Shown here piece by piece: positions 1-11,080 of a DNA stretch of 64,000 nucleotides. Source of the stretch: Eulemur rufifrons (taxonomy: Eukaryota; Chordata; Mammalia; Primates; Lemuridae); NCBI RefSeq assembly GCF_041146395.1, contig NC_090989.1, positions 45,038,501-45,102,500 of the forward strand, in the 5' to 3' direction. Positions within the stretch are counted from its first letter, which is position 1. Each line of letters starts with the position of its first letter. Made by a program: the position numbers and the translations under genes. Below the pieces are notes generated by a model that was not told the origin of the DNA, made no database searches, and was given only the letters and a program-made list of their open reading frames with translations.

Positions 1-1539
1 TGAGAGGGCGGAGACCAAAGAAAGCTGAAACTTATCAATAGGTAGAAAGTTGGAGAGACAAAGCAAAGGTATAAAGGGAGGGTGCAAAAACAGTATTAAG
101 GTTTGGGTGGTTGGAGGCCAATTAAGGACAAGCTGTGTGAACAACCATGACTGGCTGTCAAGTCCCTCCATTGCCCAGTCTCACTCCTCTCACTGAGCTA
201 GGGCTGGAAGTTCCCTAAAAACAACTGGGGTGGCGATAAAAGGCAGAAGGATGGAAAAGTCTCATTAGAAAGCAAACATTTGAAAACAGATTTTTAATTG
301 CAAAGTAGGGAAAAGTGAAACAAAATTTTCACTCATATATTGATTCACTGAACAAAAATTTACTGGCTACCCAAACAGATTTGATCCCAGTCTTCAATAC
401 ATTCTAAAAAGATAGATAGGTTATATATTTAAAAACATTTAGAGTGTTAAGTGGATCTCAAAATGCAACATGGTTAGTATTTAAATCCAAGTACGTCTGA
501 GTCCAAAGCCTCTAGACTTTAAAAGACCACCAAGGTGAAAAAACAACAAAGACAAAGCTCCCAGATTTTTCAGACAAGACGAAAACCAAAACAAAAATCT
601 GATGACTTAAATGACAAGTTTCTATAGGGCAAAAGCAAGACTGCAAGGACTAAAAAGAAATTCATCATTTAACAAATATCTGCTGTGTGCAGACACTAAG
701 AAAATGTACAGCACAGATGTTTACTTTTTAAAAGTTTGTCACTGAAAAAAGCAGAGATACAAGGCACCTGGAAAGCAAACAATTGAACAAGGAGATGTGT
801 AAAAGCCAGTGACATTTTGAGCAGGTTTCCAGATACAGTAAAAGCACCACAGAAGTATAAAGTATGATAAAACAAAACTCACATTCCCTGATGAAGTATG
901 TTCTGGACAAAGTGAAAAAGGACAAGGTTTCAGGAAGGAGGAAAAGTGAGGCAGAAGGCAAAATCACATTGTGCAGGGATGAGGAAGGAACAGGGCAGGA
1001 GTTCAGCTCCACAGAGTGAGACAGTCAAAATGCTGCTGCTACACAGTAATCCCCTTTTGGATTTGATTAGCTAGTCCTCATTTGTGGCAGATCTAATCAC
1101 AATGGCCACATGACTTTCTCCAATAACTCTGAGCTATCCAGAACCAAAGAAAGACAATGGGTACTGCCATATAGCCCCAAGTTTGGGAATTGTCAAGGGC
1201 CAGGGGAAGAATCCTGTTGAGATGATGGACCTGGGTGCCTGGGCTGGGAAGAGACAAGTAAACCGTAGGTGGACAAATGGACGGGGTGAAAGAGGCGGCC
1301 TCTACGGCTGATGTTATGCCTAACATCACACTTACAAATCCTTGGTCTGCCTCTCAATGGGAAGTCCGCCACCATATAGTCTCCACCGACCTTTCCAGCC
1401 TTGATTTCTTGAATTTGAACAACAGACACCATGGTTAAGTATTAGAAATATGAAAATGAATAAAACTCTCTCCACTGACAGGAACAAATACTTAAAATAC
1501 AATGTGGAATGTACTGTCTGTAGATGAGTATAGGGGAAT

Positions 1540-1850
1540 GGTTAGAAAACTCTTCATAAAGGGATGACATACAAGAAGCTTTTTGAAGGATGATTAAAAG
1601 TTTACCAAGAAGACAAGGAAAATGAGTAAGGGCATTCCAAGTAGAGGAAACTGCATATGTAGAGAGATCAGTATAGGAAACAAGGCAAAATGGCATGAAC
1701 TTACATATTAGAGGAATAAAAAGTAGCTCACTCTTAATACCTTAACTATACAGTGTGAGGGGTGCTGGCATGAAATTAGGTCAGAATAGAAGGGAAGGAC
1801 CAAACTGTGAAAAAATTACATATACAATATGCAAAAACATTTGGATTGTA
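1540..1850 (-). repeat. L2-like LINE fragment, antisense
   Basis: The run 'gcattccaagtagaggaaactgc' and its surroundings follow the antisense L2 3' region, where a phrase close to gcattccaggcagagggaac is typical. It is strongly diverged, with limits uncertain by tens of bases, and lies inside DCBLD2 intron 1. Confidence 0.5.
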
Positions 1851-3249
1851 AGATATAGCTAATAAAATTTTACATTTTAAAATTTTTGACTTTTTGTATT
1901 TTGCAAGCATGCTTATGTGAGCTAAATTAGCCTATGAAACAATTTTACCATGCTGTCTACAGAACATAACACTACACTATCAAAATTATAACTATGTAAG
2001 ATTATGTAGATATTTGAATATGGAATAAAAAGTAACAAAAAATTATAAATTGATGGATTAGGAAGTAGAACTGTGGATAATTATTCAAGTGGAGTAATTA
2101 TCATTTTTATCTGTAAATTTTTTTTTTAAATAAATACAAAGTGCTATGGCCATAAGATTGTTAATAAAGAAAACCAAATCCAGGAGCCACACAAGGAAAA
2201 TTGGCAACTTGTCTCACTTCAAATTTCAACAATCACATTTAGCAAATATCATTATTTTTATGAAGCTTTTCCTAATCCTTTTAAACTTATGTCATCATTC
2301 CATATCCTTCTAAGTAATCAAGAATTGAAAGTAGAAACTGTTCATCTGCATGTATTCAACTGTTGTCCAACATTACTACCTGAGCTTTGACATCTCAGGG
2401 TCATTTTGCTAAGTGTAGTCCTAAATTTAAAATCTACCCCTAAGTAAATCTAGCCTTTTCTCATCAAATATGATCATATATTACATCATTATTTCCTTTT
2501 GTAAATTCATTCATTCATTTTAATTCTAATACTGATATTTCTACTTATACCAATTTTATCATTTAAATTTTTTTTTGTCTTTTAGAATGAAGTTCAGATG
2601 TTCAAATAGAATTTATCAACTATCACCAGAGGGAAATAATGTTTTCTTTTTGCTTATAAGATTGGGAAAGTTACCTAAATATCATTAACCTGTAACTTTA
2701 CAATCAATTTTTCATGTACAAGTTTCAAAAATGTGGATTTTAAATCTGATTATTCACACATGTGGAATGTGTGCTGTGTTTCATAGTGTAAAATTAATCA
2801 GAAATACAACAGAAAAGGATGTTTTGATTTTTGCTTCTCAACAAAACTACAAAAAATAGCCCTAATGTTTTATCATGCCAAGAAAAGACAACGGAAATTC
2901 TAAATTAACCTAATGTCGACATTAGAAATTATTACAAATGTTTCTTTGCAGAGAGAAATGAATTCTTCATTTTTTACAACTCACAAATATTCTTCAAAAA
3001 ATATTTCCCTGCATCACAAGCAAATAAAGTTATTACTTGACAGAATATAAACTTTTTTCACACATTAGTTCCAAATATCATTGTGGAACTGAATCATTCT
3101 TTTTAAGAACCAATCTGATTTTTTTCATAGATTTATTAAACTAGCAAACAAAAATCAACACCTTCACAAAAGGGTCATATTAATAGGCCTAAACAAATCA
3201 GGCTTAATGGATTTTTAAAATTAATTCCCTGATATTTTACCAAACCCAA

Positions 3250-3365
3250 ATTACGTTCTAACTCAGAAGGTAGGTACATCTTCCATGAACAAATGAGGAA
3301 GCTGAGCTCCTGAGATGGGGTAACCCAAATTCCTATAGTCATAATGTAAACCTGAGACATAAATG
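3250..3365 (-). repeat. MIR SINE fragment, antisense
   Basis: The order ggtaggtac, then acaaatgaggaagctgagctc, then a decayed 'taacccaaattcctatagtca' matches the antisense MIR core (aggtaggta ... gatgaggaaactgaggc ... ttgcccaaggtca). Old and diverged. Confidence 0.55.
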
Positions 3366-4419
3366 CAATCATAGGAGACCATCAACTTTCTATTAAGTAA
3401 GTTTATTACAGTAGCAAATATGCTATCAGCATAAGTTTCACCAATTTAAGTTTTTTAGAGATGCACATTTTACAATAAAAAACAGTTTTCAATAAAAAAG
3501 AAACATTTTGAAGATGAACATAAAACTTAAAAGTATGCATTTAAAAGCCATATCTAAAAAATCAACATAGTAAACAGATGTAAACAATCTATTCATAAAT
3601 TTATTACTGAAATAAGACTGGTTAAAATACATCTCTGCTATGAACACATCAATTTTCAAAGCAATGATAAACTTTATTCTGAGCCAAATAAAGAAAGTCA
3701 CTGTCAGCAGAAGATCTGCTGAGGAACAGCTATGTATGGCATTAATTGGAAAGAAGATAATACACTCTGCTATTTCAAAATGTCAGAAAGATTAAAAAAA
3801 AAAAAAAGAACCACTGAAGCACAGTTCTACCTCAAGATACATATTAAATGCATTTCTACCTATGCCAGCTGAGGGAAAAAAACCTATTTATCAAAAAATG
3901 TTTTTTCAGTTTATTTTTTATTCTGACTATATGCAAATTATAGAAAATTTGGAAAAGTAAAAAGAAGAAATTACCCATCATTCTACCACCAAAAGACAGT
4001 ACTTGTCAACGTTTTATTATTTCCTTCCAGTCTTCCTCCTAATACTTCTTATAGAATAAAAACTCTGGTTTGTACCTTAACATTACAACATATGGACATC
4101 ACCGTTATTAAAAATTCTAAAGGTGTAAAGCACTGCTTCTCATTTTGAAATTCGACTTCTTTTCAGGTTATGTGAGAGAATACAGGTAGAGGTAGACATT
4201 GAAGCAAGCACATCTGTTAGGCTGGTAAAACTGGTTTAAAAGGAATTCTACCATAGCCTTTATTAGGGTCCTTGGGGTAAAAAATATAATTTTTAAAAAT
4301 TAGGGGATTCAAGTCTCACATAATTTCTGAGTTTTCTGATGATGTATACCAAATTAGCTCTTAATACGCCATCAACTTAGTAAACTCAAGATTACTAATG
4401 ATAATCATTTATAGCTATA

Positions 4420-4570
4420 TTATGCTTTTCCCTTTGCATATTATCATTTTGTTTATATTAAGCTATGAGATAGGTAGACATTCTCATATTAACGATGTAG
4501 AAAACTGAGTTATGAAGTGATTAAACAATTTAACAAAATGTACCCCAATTTAGAAGACAACCAGAGAGCA
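4420..4570 (-). repeat. Probable MIR fragment, antisense
   Basis: 'gagataggtagacattctcat' followed by 'gtagaaaactgagttatgaag' and 'gattaaacaatttaac' resembles a decayed antisense MIR core. Weak. Confidence 0.4.
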
Positions 4571-4909
4571 AGTCTTTAAATTACCAGCATCATTTCTATT
4601 TGTGTTACCCTACACTGATGTTTATATAAGATGACACTGTGAAAGAGAAACATATTTGTTAAAATACCCTAATAATAATATTAAACCTTAAAAAATGAGG
4701 TAATGTTGCATGTCTGATTAGACTAGCCTTGAGAAATTCCAAAAACAAGGCAATCACCTCATTTGGGACAGAGACATGTAACTGAAACCATACTGTTCCA
4801 AGATTTTTTTTTAAACATAATATAAACACTTTCAGGTCTAGAAATAAGCAAAAACAGTCAGAGTACTCTGCTTATGTAGTGGTATTTCTTTTCAAGCAAG
4901 GACTTTATT

Positions 4910-5055
4910 TTCTTTGTGTCTCAGTTTCCTAATGTTTGAAATGGGATATCAATACTTATCTCAGCTGGCTGTGGTAAGGATTAAATGAGTTAATATACAT
5001 AAACCACTTAGTCTTGTGCTTGCCACAAAGTAAATCAAATAAGCATTTGCCTTAT
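4910..5055 (+). repeat. MIR SINE fragment, sense
   Basis: 'gtctcagtttcctaatgtttgaaatgggatat', then 'aaggattaaatgagttaatatac' and 'cttgccacaaagtaaa' follow the sense MIR order (ctcagtttcctcatctgtaaaatggg ... gattaaatgagttaata ... cctggcacatagta). It is in DCBLD2 intron 1 on the strand opposite the gene. Confidence 0.75.
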
Positions 5056-6321
5056 ATAAGCTTGTCTTTTCTCCCCCTACCAGGAGGGAAACACGTACAT
5101 GCATATAGGCTCTGAAACTTCAGTGGAATGAAGGCTTTCATACCCTATTGTGATGTTCAATAATTCATTTAAGAAAACGATCTAACTAAAACCTACGTGC
5201 TAAGCATCTAAATTCTGAGTTACTCTTTATAGAAATGTACCTAGATCTAAAGAAGTCAGTTTAACAAACACACTTTTTCCTTATACGTAGTGAGATTACA
5301 TTTGCACATGCCTGTCAAAGTTTCAGCATCTTCCTAATGACAGGCTTATATGGCCATGATTCCCTATGTAACTGAAAATCGTATGAGAGCAACAGTAAAT
5401 TGGACTTAAAGGTAGAGATCAAATAAGGAAAAAAAAGCTCTTTCCAGCAATAAGTAACAATCTAATCCTTATCCTTCTCACTGCAATAAGATGGGAAATG
5501 CAGTGGAAAAATGTGTTCAATAACTTATGCCAAACTGATTAAAAAACTGTAGTACACTGCCGGAAAATAGTGCTAAAAGGGAAAAAAAATCATTCTCTTT
5601 CCATTATGATGATTATTCAATAAACAGTTTTGCTTCCTTCTGGAATAGGTTTTTCAAGGATTTTACTGGAAAAAAAGTTTTGTCACTTTCTGGAAAGGTT
5701 TACCCTTTTAACGTGGAACGCTCCATTTGGGCAACACAGCCTTCGGGTCAGACTGTGCTTGACCCAGGCAAGTCTAGACTACCTTCCTCAATAGGCAGGC
5801 ATTGTAAAGAACATTCTGAATCTAAGACTCACAGATAACCAGAATCTACTCCATTCGCTTTCACAAAGGACGATAATTTTCACTGCTTGCCTTTAATAGG
5901 TTTAAGAGGCTATTTAATTTCCTTGCCTTCCTACTGTGTCCATCCATCCATGTAGCTCAACTTTAGGAGTCACATCTCCAAATATTCTCTTTTTCCTTCC
6001 AAAAATTTTCCTCAGAAGAAGGATCTAATATCAACGTGAGACCCTTTCATAGCAAGGTCTCACGTTCCCCTTTGCAGAGAAATGAATGGCCTTGCCAAAA
6101 AGTAAAGCCACGCCAACCCGGGGGACAGGCAGGCAGACCCCATCTTTGCAACTCAACCCTGAGAGTGCCCAGCCAGGTCTGGCCACGCACGAAAGCGCAC
6201 GGCACCTTCCCGGCTGCAGATTTGTTTTACCGCCGGGACTCAACGCCGCGGGGGAAGGTCCCCCCGCCGCCCTGCTGTTTTGGGGGCCCCTCGAGCCTCT
6301 CACTTCCCTGAGACCACTCAC

Positions 6322-6529
6322 CTTGCTGGGCTCCAGCGTCCTCCAGCAGCAGGAGCAGGACAAGTAAGAGCAGGAGGAACAGAGGCATGGAGGAGGAGGA
6401 GCTGGAGCGGGGAGGGAGGGAGCAGGAGCGGGAGAAGGGGAGCGCGGCCCGGGCGGGGGCGGCAGCCGCGGCCCGGACTTGGGGACACTGCGGGCTGCGC
6501 CAGGCTCTCACCACCGCCTGGCTCGCCAT
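6322..6529 (-). CDS. DCBLD2: DCBLD2 exon 1 coding part (residues 1-69 plus first base of codon 70)
   Basis: DCBLD2 is a single-pass membrane protein with CUB, LCCL and discoidin (F5/8C) domains that acts at the cell surface as a neuropilin-like receptor or scaffold; only its N-terminus is here. The ATG (CAT at 6527-6529) has G at -3 and G at +4, a strong Kozak context. The product starts [10 protein letters not shown], continues with an Ala/Pro-rich and Ser-rich stretch (six serines just before Met48), then the signal core [15 protein letters not shown] and EDAGAQQ. This matches human DCBLD2 as I remember it, including the unusually long cleavable leader, and is one residue longer before the inner Met. 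The reading is broken by a canonical donor (AAG then GTGAGTG, intron starting at 6321) after the first base of a Gly codon, so phase 1. The CUB domain would begin in exon 2, which is absent from this window. The inner Met48 has a weak context. Identification is near certain; the partial gene simply runs off the left edge. Confidence 0.95.
6409..6440 (+). other. Potential G-quadruplex motif inside DCBLD2 exon 1
   Basis: The plus strand, which is the template strand for DCBLD2, carries five G-runs of three or more: 6409-6412, 6414-6416, 6418-6420, 6430-6432 and 6437-6440. Loops are 1, 1, 9 and 4 nt, so it meets a relaxed rather than the strict G4 rule. It underlies the Ser/Pro/Arg-rich codons before the signal core. 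Confidence 0.5.
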
Positions 6530-7130
6530 CGCGGCGGCCGGCAGTCCGCCCGCATAGTGCGGGCGCCCCGGGGCCGCGGCAGCCGGCGAGGAGGCGGAGG
6601 CTGCCGCGGGAGAGCAAGAGGCAGCGCGCGCCTCGCCCCGCGCCGGGACCCCTCCGCCCCTCGCCCCGCTTTCACCTCCTCCTCTTTCGTCCCTTCCCTC
6701 CGCTCCCCGCCCCGCGACCCCAGGCCGAGCGCAGGGGAGGGGAGGGAAGGAATCGGGGTGCTCTAGCCGTGGAAAGTGGCCGCGGCGGAGCTGGGGAGCG
6801 CGCCTCCACAGCCACACTCCTCACCAGAGCCCCGCTAGCCGCGCTCGCCCGCGGCTCTGGCTAGCTGGCAAGCAGGCTCGCCGCCCGCTCCCTCCCTCTC
6901 CCTCTCCCGCGCGCTGGCCACGCCTCCCCAGCCGCCACGGCCAATCCTCAGTCAGCTCCTGTCCGTCTCCTTCGGTGTCACCCAATCAGCATGCTCTCTC
7001 CTCGGCCAACCCGCCAGCTCTCCGGCCCACTCCTGGAGCTCCTCCGCCCCTTATCTCTCTTCTCCAATCCCCTTCGGCCTTTGGAAGCGTCCCACCCGCC
7101 TCCCCCAATTCGGGTCCCGCCCCCAAGCTC
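6530..7130 (-). promoter_or_regulatory. DCBLD2: DCBLD2 5' UTR and proximal promoter
   Basis: This minus-strand region lies immediately 5' of the start codon. No TATA box is evident. CCAAT boxes (NF-Y type) occur on the plus strand at 6941-6945, 6982-6986 (within CCCAATCAGC) and 7064-7068, and a GC box (CCCGCCCCC, Sp-type) lies at about 7117-7125. The transcription start cannot be set from sequence alone; a site between roughly 6750 and 6900 would put the CCAAT cluster at typical promoter distance, which is an inference. Confidence 0.65.
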
Positions 7131-7439
7131 CGGCCCCCAGCGGCCCCCGCCCGGCCCGCGCGCCTGTTATTGTTGGGACTGCAGCCCAAACTGATGCCGC
7201 TGAGGAGGCCGCTAGCTCTGGTCAATGACTTCCGGGACTTCCCCCATCCCGTTCTCGCTGCTCCTCAGGCCCAGCTTGCTCCTTGCTCCTCCCCCGCCGC
7301 ACATCAGGCCACTGGAAGGGGTGGGAAACCTGGATTCTGGATGGTTTGAGCTGAGAGCTGGGAGCCGAGTCTAAGAGACTTTTTTTTTTTTTAAATAGAG
7401 CATTTTTTTAAATTGGAACTACAGCCAGTGTTGCACCAA

Positions 7440-7545
7440 CTCCGAGTTATAATACAATAACAGATGCAATGTGAGCTATGATCTCACCACTGCACTCCAG
7501 TCTGGGCAACAGAGTGAGACCGTGTCTCAAAAAATATATATATTT
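7440..7545 (+). repeat. Truncated Alu-type 3' fragment, sense
   Basis: Positions about 7468-7532 read as the 3' part of an Alu arm (gagctatgatctcaccactg, ctccagtctgggcaacagag, gagaccgtgtctc) followed by an A-rich/TA tail. The 5' part is missing, so it is a truncated or partly deleted old copy at the edge of the CpG island. Confidence 0.75.
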
Positions 7546-7654
7546 CCTGTTTCCTATGTTCTTACTATATACTATTTATTTTATGCTAAATAAAATTTAT
7601 GTTAAATGAAGTGCTAAATAAACATGAGCAGTGCCCCCAAGGCAATTTAAACCT

Positions 7655-8160
7655 ACCATCCTAACATTCATTCAGCCATTCTACAAAGAATTGTTGGGCA
7701 CCTGCTATTTATCCGCTAACATTAAGCTCAGAGTCTTAGGTCTTGTAGCCATAACTTGGAATCTTGCAGGATTGAATGGGGGACAGAGATAGAAATACAT
7801 TATGCAAGCCAGAAAGAAACAAGAAGTGCTAAGTATAGTCACAACTTGATGGAGACTGTAAGCGGGTGAAGTGACAAAAAGGGTTTTGGAAAAGGGGAAT
7901 CCAAAGGACCACAGTGATTTATTTTAGAGAGGAGGGAACTGCCTTGGGGATATTTTTAACAGCTGTCCCAAAAGGACCATAGTGTCATTAACAAATACAG
8001 AAAACTGAAAAGGTGAAACAAACTGTGTGGGAAAGTAAGTTAATTTTGGATGTGGTGAATTAAGAAGGTAACTCAGCTAATAAGTACCAGACAGGTAGAT
8101 ATTTTGGTCTAAATCTCAGGTTGAGGAGTGCTTTGAAATTATGAGTCTGGGAGTCATGAA
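7655..8160 (-). repeat. L2-like LINE fragment, antisense
   Basis: 'cattcattcagccattctac', 'gggcacctgctatttatcc' and a following AG-rich stretch match the antisense L2 3' end (tcattcaacaaatatttattgagcacctactatgtgcc ...). Sequence to about 8160 looks like the further L2 antisense body; divergence makes the right limit uncertain. Confidence 0.5.
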
Positions 8161-8639
8161 TAGATGTGATACTCAAAAACATGGAAGGGGTTGATATCCT
8201 CAAACCAAAATCTAAGAGTTGGAAAGGACTCTGAAGGTCATCTTTTTCAACTCCCTTGCATAGTTCTCATGCAATAAGCCCTTCTGCCAAATTTATTCAA
8301 ATTCATTAAGTGCCTAAGAACCCTATTATGCTCTAAGCCTAATGTAGGCATTGTATGTACAAACTTTAATAATCTTCAGCTTACATTCTGGTGAAGGAGG
8401 TGAACATGTAACCAAATCCATTATTATCACATGGCATGTTGGAGGTATGGGCTTGGTGCCACAGTACCACATGGAAGGAGGAAAAAAAAAAAAAAAAACC
8501 ATCACAGCACGTTTTAACTCCAGCTGTCTTGAATTAAAAACAAACAAACAAACAGCAAACACAAAGTGAAAAAGGTGATCCCAGGCACAGTAATGAATGG
8601 TGTTGAAGGAGCTGAATGAAGTTGACTACAGCTGACTTT

Positions 8640-8879
8640 ATGGGTAGAACTGGAGTCTGGAAAAGTTCGCAGAGGCAAGGTCTAAGACAGGCTAAGAGTC
8701 AGGATTTTATTTTGTAACATTGAGAAATAACTAAAGGATTCTAAGAGTGACATTATCAGGATTTTATTGTAGAAAACTCAATCAGACAGGAGGGCGAGGA
8801 ATGCATTGGAGTAAGAGCAAGACTAGAAGCCAGGGAGAGAGCCAGTCTGGATTTAAAGGGAGTGATAGGTATTGCATCT
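8640..8879 (-). repeat. L2-like LINE fragment, antisense, left of the L1 insertion
   Basis: 'aggattttattttgtaacat', 'gtgacattatcaggatttta' and 'gagcaagactagaagccagg' parallel the antisense L2 phrases gattttattctaagtg, gtgacatgatctgattt and gcaagagtggaagcaggg. The similarity stops where L1 sequence starts near 8880 and appears to resume near 10830, so the L1 seems to have landed in this older element. Confidence 0.5.
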
Positions 8880-10828
8880 TCAACTTGATTCTCCCAGTTT
8901 GACTATTATAAGCATGTATGAAAGCTACTGATTTGTGTACACTGATTTTGTATCCTGAGACTTTGCTGAATTTATGTATCAATTCCAGGAATCTCTTGGT
9001 TGCATCTTTGGGGTTTTCTAGATATATCATATTGTCAGCAAAGAGCAATAATTTGACCTCTTCTGCCCCCTTTTGGATACCCTTGATTTCCCTCTCTTGT
9101 CTGATTGCTCTGGCAAGGACTTCCAATACTATGTTGAATAGAGATGGAGATAGTGGACAAAGAAGGTGAGAGACCTATATAGGGAGATCTACAAAACATT
9201 GAGAAAAGAAATTGCAGAGGATGTAAATAGATGGAAAACGATACAATGATCATAGATTGGCAGAATCAATACTGCTAAAATGTCTATACTACCCAAAGTG
9301 ATCTACAGATTCAATGCAATCCCTATTAAAATACCAACATCATTTTTCACAGATCTAGAGAAAATAATTCTATGCTTTGTATGGAACCAGAGAAGACCCC
9401 ATATAGCCAAAGCAACCTTAAGCAAAAAGAACAAATTAGGAGGCATCAATTTACCAGACTTCAGGCTATACTACAAGGCTATAGTAACCAAAACAGTATG
9501 GTGCTGGCACAAGAACAGAGACATAGACCAATGGAACAGGACTGAGAATCCGGATATAAAAATCATCCTCATATTGTCATCTGATCTTTCACAAAGCACA
9601 CAAAAACATAAGAAACAAAAGAATCCCTATTCAATAAATGGTGCTGGGAAAATTGGATAGTCAAATGTGGACGCATGTAACCATAAGAATTCTAGAAGAA
9701 AATGTTGGAAAAACTCTTATAGATATCAGCCTAAGCAAAGAATTTATGAAGAAGACCCCAAAAGCAATCACAGCAACAACAAAAATAAATAAATGGGACC
9801 TGATCAAATTAAAAAGTTTCTGCACAGCCAAGGAAACTATCAAGAGAGTGAACAGACAACCTACAGAATGGGAGAAAATATTTGCATGCTACACATCTGA
9901 TAAAGGGCTGATAATTAGAATCTGTGTAGAACTCAGGAAAATTAACAAGAAAAAAATCAAACAACACCATTAGAAAATGGGCAAAGGACATGAACAGAAA
10001 CTTTTCAAAAGAAGACAGACTGATGGCCAAGAAACATATGAAAAATTGCTCAACATCTCTAATTGTCAAAGAAATGCAAATCAAAACCACAATGAAATAT
10101 CACTTAACTCCAGTGAGAATGGCTTTTATCAAAAATTCCCAAAACCACAAATGTTGGCATGGATGTGAAGAGATAGGAACATTCATATGCTGCTGATGGA
10201 ACTGCAAATTAGTACAACCTCTGTGGAAGGTAATATGGAAATACTGCAATAAACTAAAAGTAGAACTACCATTTGATTCAGCAATCCCACTACTGGGTAT
10301 TTACTCAAAGGAAAAAAATACATTCTATAGTAAAGACATCTGAATGCGAATGTTTATAGCAGCAGAATTCATAATTGCAAAGATGTGGAAACAACCCAAG
10401 TGCCCATCAATACATGAGTGGATTAATAAAATGTGGTGTGTGTACCATGGAGTACCACTCAGCCACAAAAAACAATGGTGAATTAACACCTCTTGTATTA
10501 TCCTGAATGGAGCTGGAACCCATTCTTCTAAGTGAAGTGTCACAAGAATGGAAAAACAAGCATCACATGTACTCACCATTAAATTGGCACTAACTGATCA
10601 ACACTTACGTTCACATATGGAAGTAACATTCATTGGGTGTTGAGCACATGGGAAAGGGGTAGAGGGGATAGATACATACACACCTAATGGCTGTGGTGCA
10701 CATCATCTGGGGGATGGACATACTTGTAGCTCTGACTCAGGTGGTGCAAAGGTAATATATGTAACCAAAGTGTGTGTATCCCTGTAATATTCTGAAATGA
10801 AATAAGAAATAATAAAATAAAAATAAAG
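8880..10828 (+). mobile_element. Strepsirrhine L1, 5'-truncated with 5' inversion, ORF2 remnant
   Basis: From about 9160 to 10828 the plus strand carries the 3' part of L1 ORF2: a frame at 9280-9660 has the conserved post-RT block ([24 protein letters not shown]), a shifted frame at 9638-9973 has [15 protein letters not shown] and [13 protein letters not shown], then a decayed C-terminal part, a 3' UTR with 'catctgggggatggacatac', and an A-rich end at about 10795-10828. Positions 8880-9158 are the reverse-transcriptase region of the same kind of element but on the minus strand (frame 8782-9126 with FADN and FSKVSGYKI). This inverted 5' piece is the product expected from twin priming. Frameshifts and stops make it inactive. 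The catalytic FADD motif reads FADN. Confidence 0.88.
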
Positions 10829-10829
10829 G

Positions 10830-11080
10830 GATGACAGCGAGTCTGAACTGCATTAGCAGGGGGCTTGGAAGGCTGGGACTGACTGGAGGAATAGTTGTGA
10901 ACCTAGTGACTGAATAAATGTCAGGAGTAAGGAGGAGTTGAGGAAGAGCCTCAGGTTTTTAGGTACAAGGTAGAGTCTTTCACATAGTAAGGAATATAAG
11001 GGAAACTGCTTTAGTTGGATAAGGAAGTAGAAGATAAAATCATAAACATATTGAACATGATGTGCTAATGTGGCAAGCAG
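10830..11080 (-). repeat. L2-like LINE fragment, antisense, right of the L1 insertion
   Basis: 'gactggaggaatagttgtg', 'gaggagttgaggaagagcctcagg' and 'aacatattgaacatgatgtgc' resemble the antisense L2 body that continues the piece left of the L1. Diverged; limits approximate. Confidence 0.4.

Larger units (their letters stand above)
1..6321 (-). other. DCBLD2: 5' part of DCBLD2 intron 1
   Basis: Everything left of the exon 1 donor is intron. No stretch encodes the expected continuation into a CUB domain, so exon 2 lies outside the window. The intron is AT-rich and holds old L2 and MIR pieces (listed separately) plus short A-runs, for example near 3792-3807. Minus-strand frames of 60-94 codons here (for example around 728-1012, 1193-1432 and 3489-3701) show no recognisable domain and are not proposed as exons. 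The first 1.5 kb and 1.85-3.2 kb show nothing I can name. Confidence 0.9.
6180..7300. promoter_or_regulatory. CpG island spanning DCBLD2 exon 1 and promoter
   Basis: G+C and CpG content rise sharply from about 6.18 kb to about 7.3 kb against an AT-rich background on both sides. The island covers the start of intron 1, the coding exon, the 5' UTR and the upstream promoter. Such islands mark TATA-less, broadly used vertebrate promoters. Several open frames on both strands here (about 90-196 codons) are a by-product of the low stop-codon density and only the DCBLD2 frame is real. Confidence 0.85.

Noticed and set aside
1193..1432. Minus-strand frame in DCBLD2 intron 1 as an additional exon or pseudogene
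   Set aside because: The translated sequence is not DCBLD2, no known protein is recognised, and overlapping frames are equally open.
6280..6864. 194-codon plus-strand frame over DCBLD2 exon 1
   Set aside because: Exact antisense shadow of the DCBLD2 exon and its GC-rich 5' region.
6975..7349. Plus-strand Pro/Ala-rich frame upstream of DCBLD2 as a divergent gene
   Set aside because: It lies in the CpG island where stops are rare, composition follows GC bias, overlapping frames on both strands are equally open, and no protein family is recognised.
9280..9973. Plus-strand frames with RT-like protein similarity as genes
   Set aside because: They are consecutive, frameshifted pieces of one decayed L1 ORF2.
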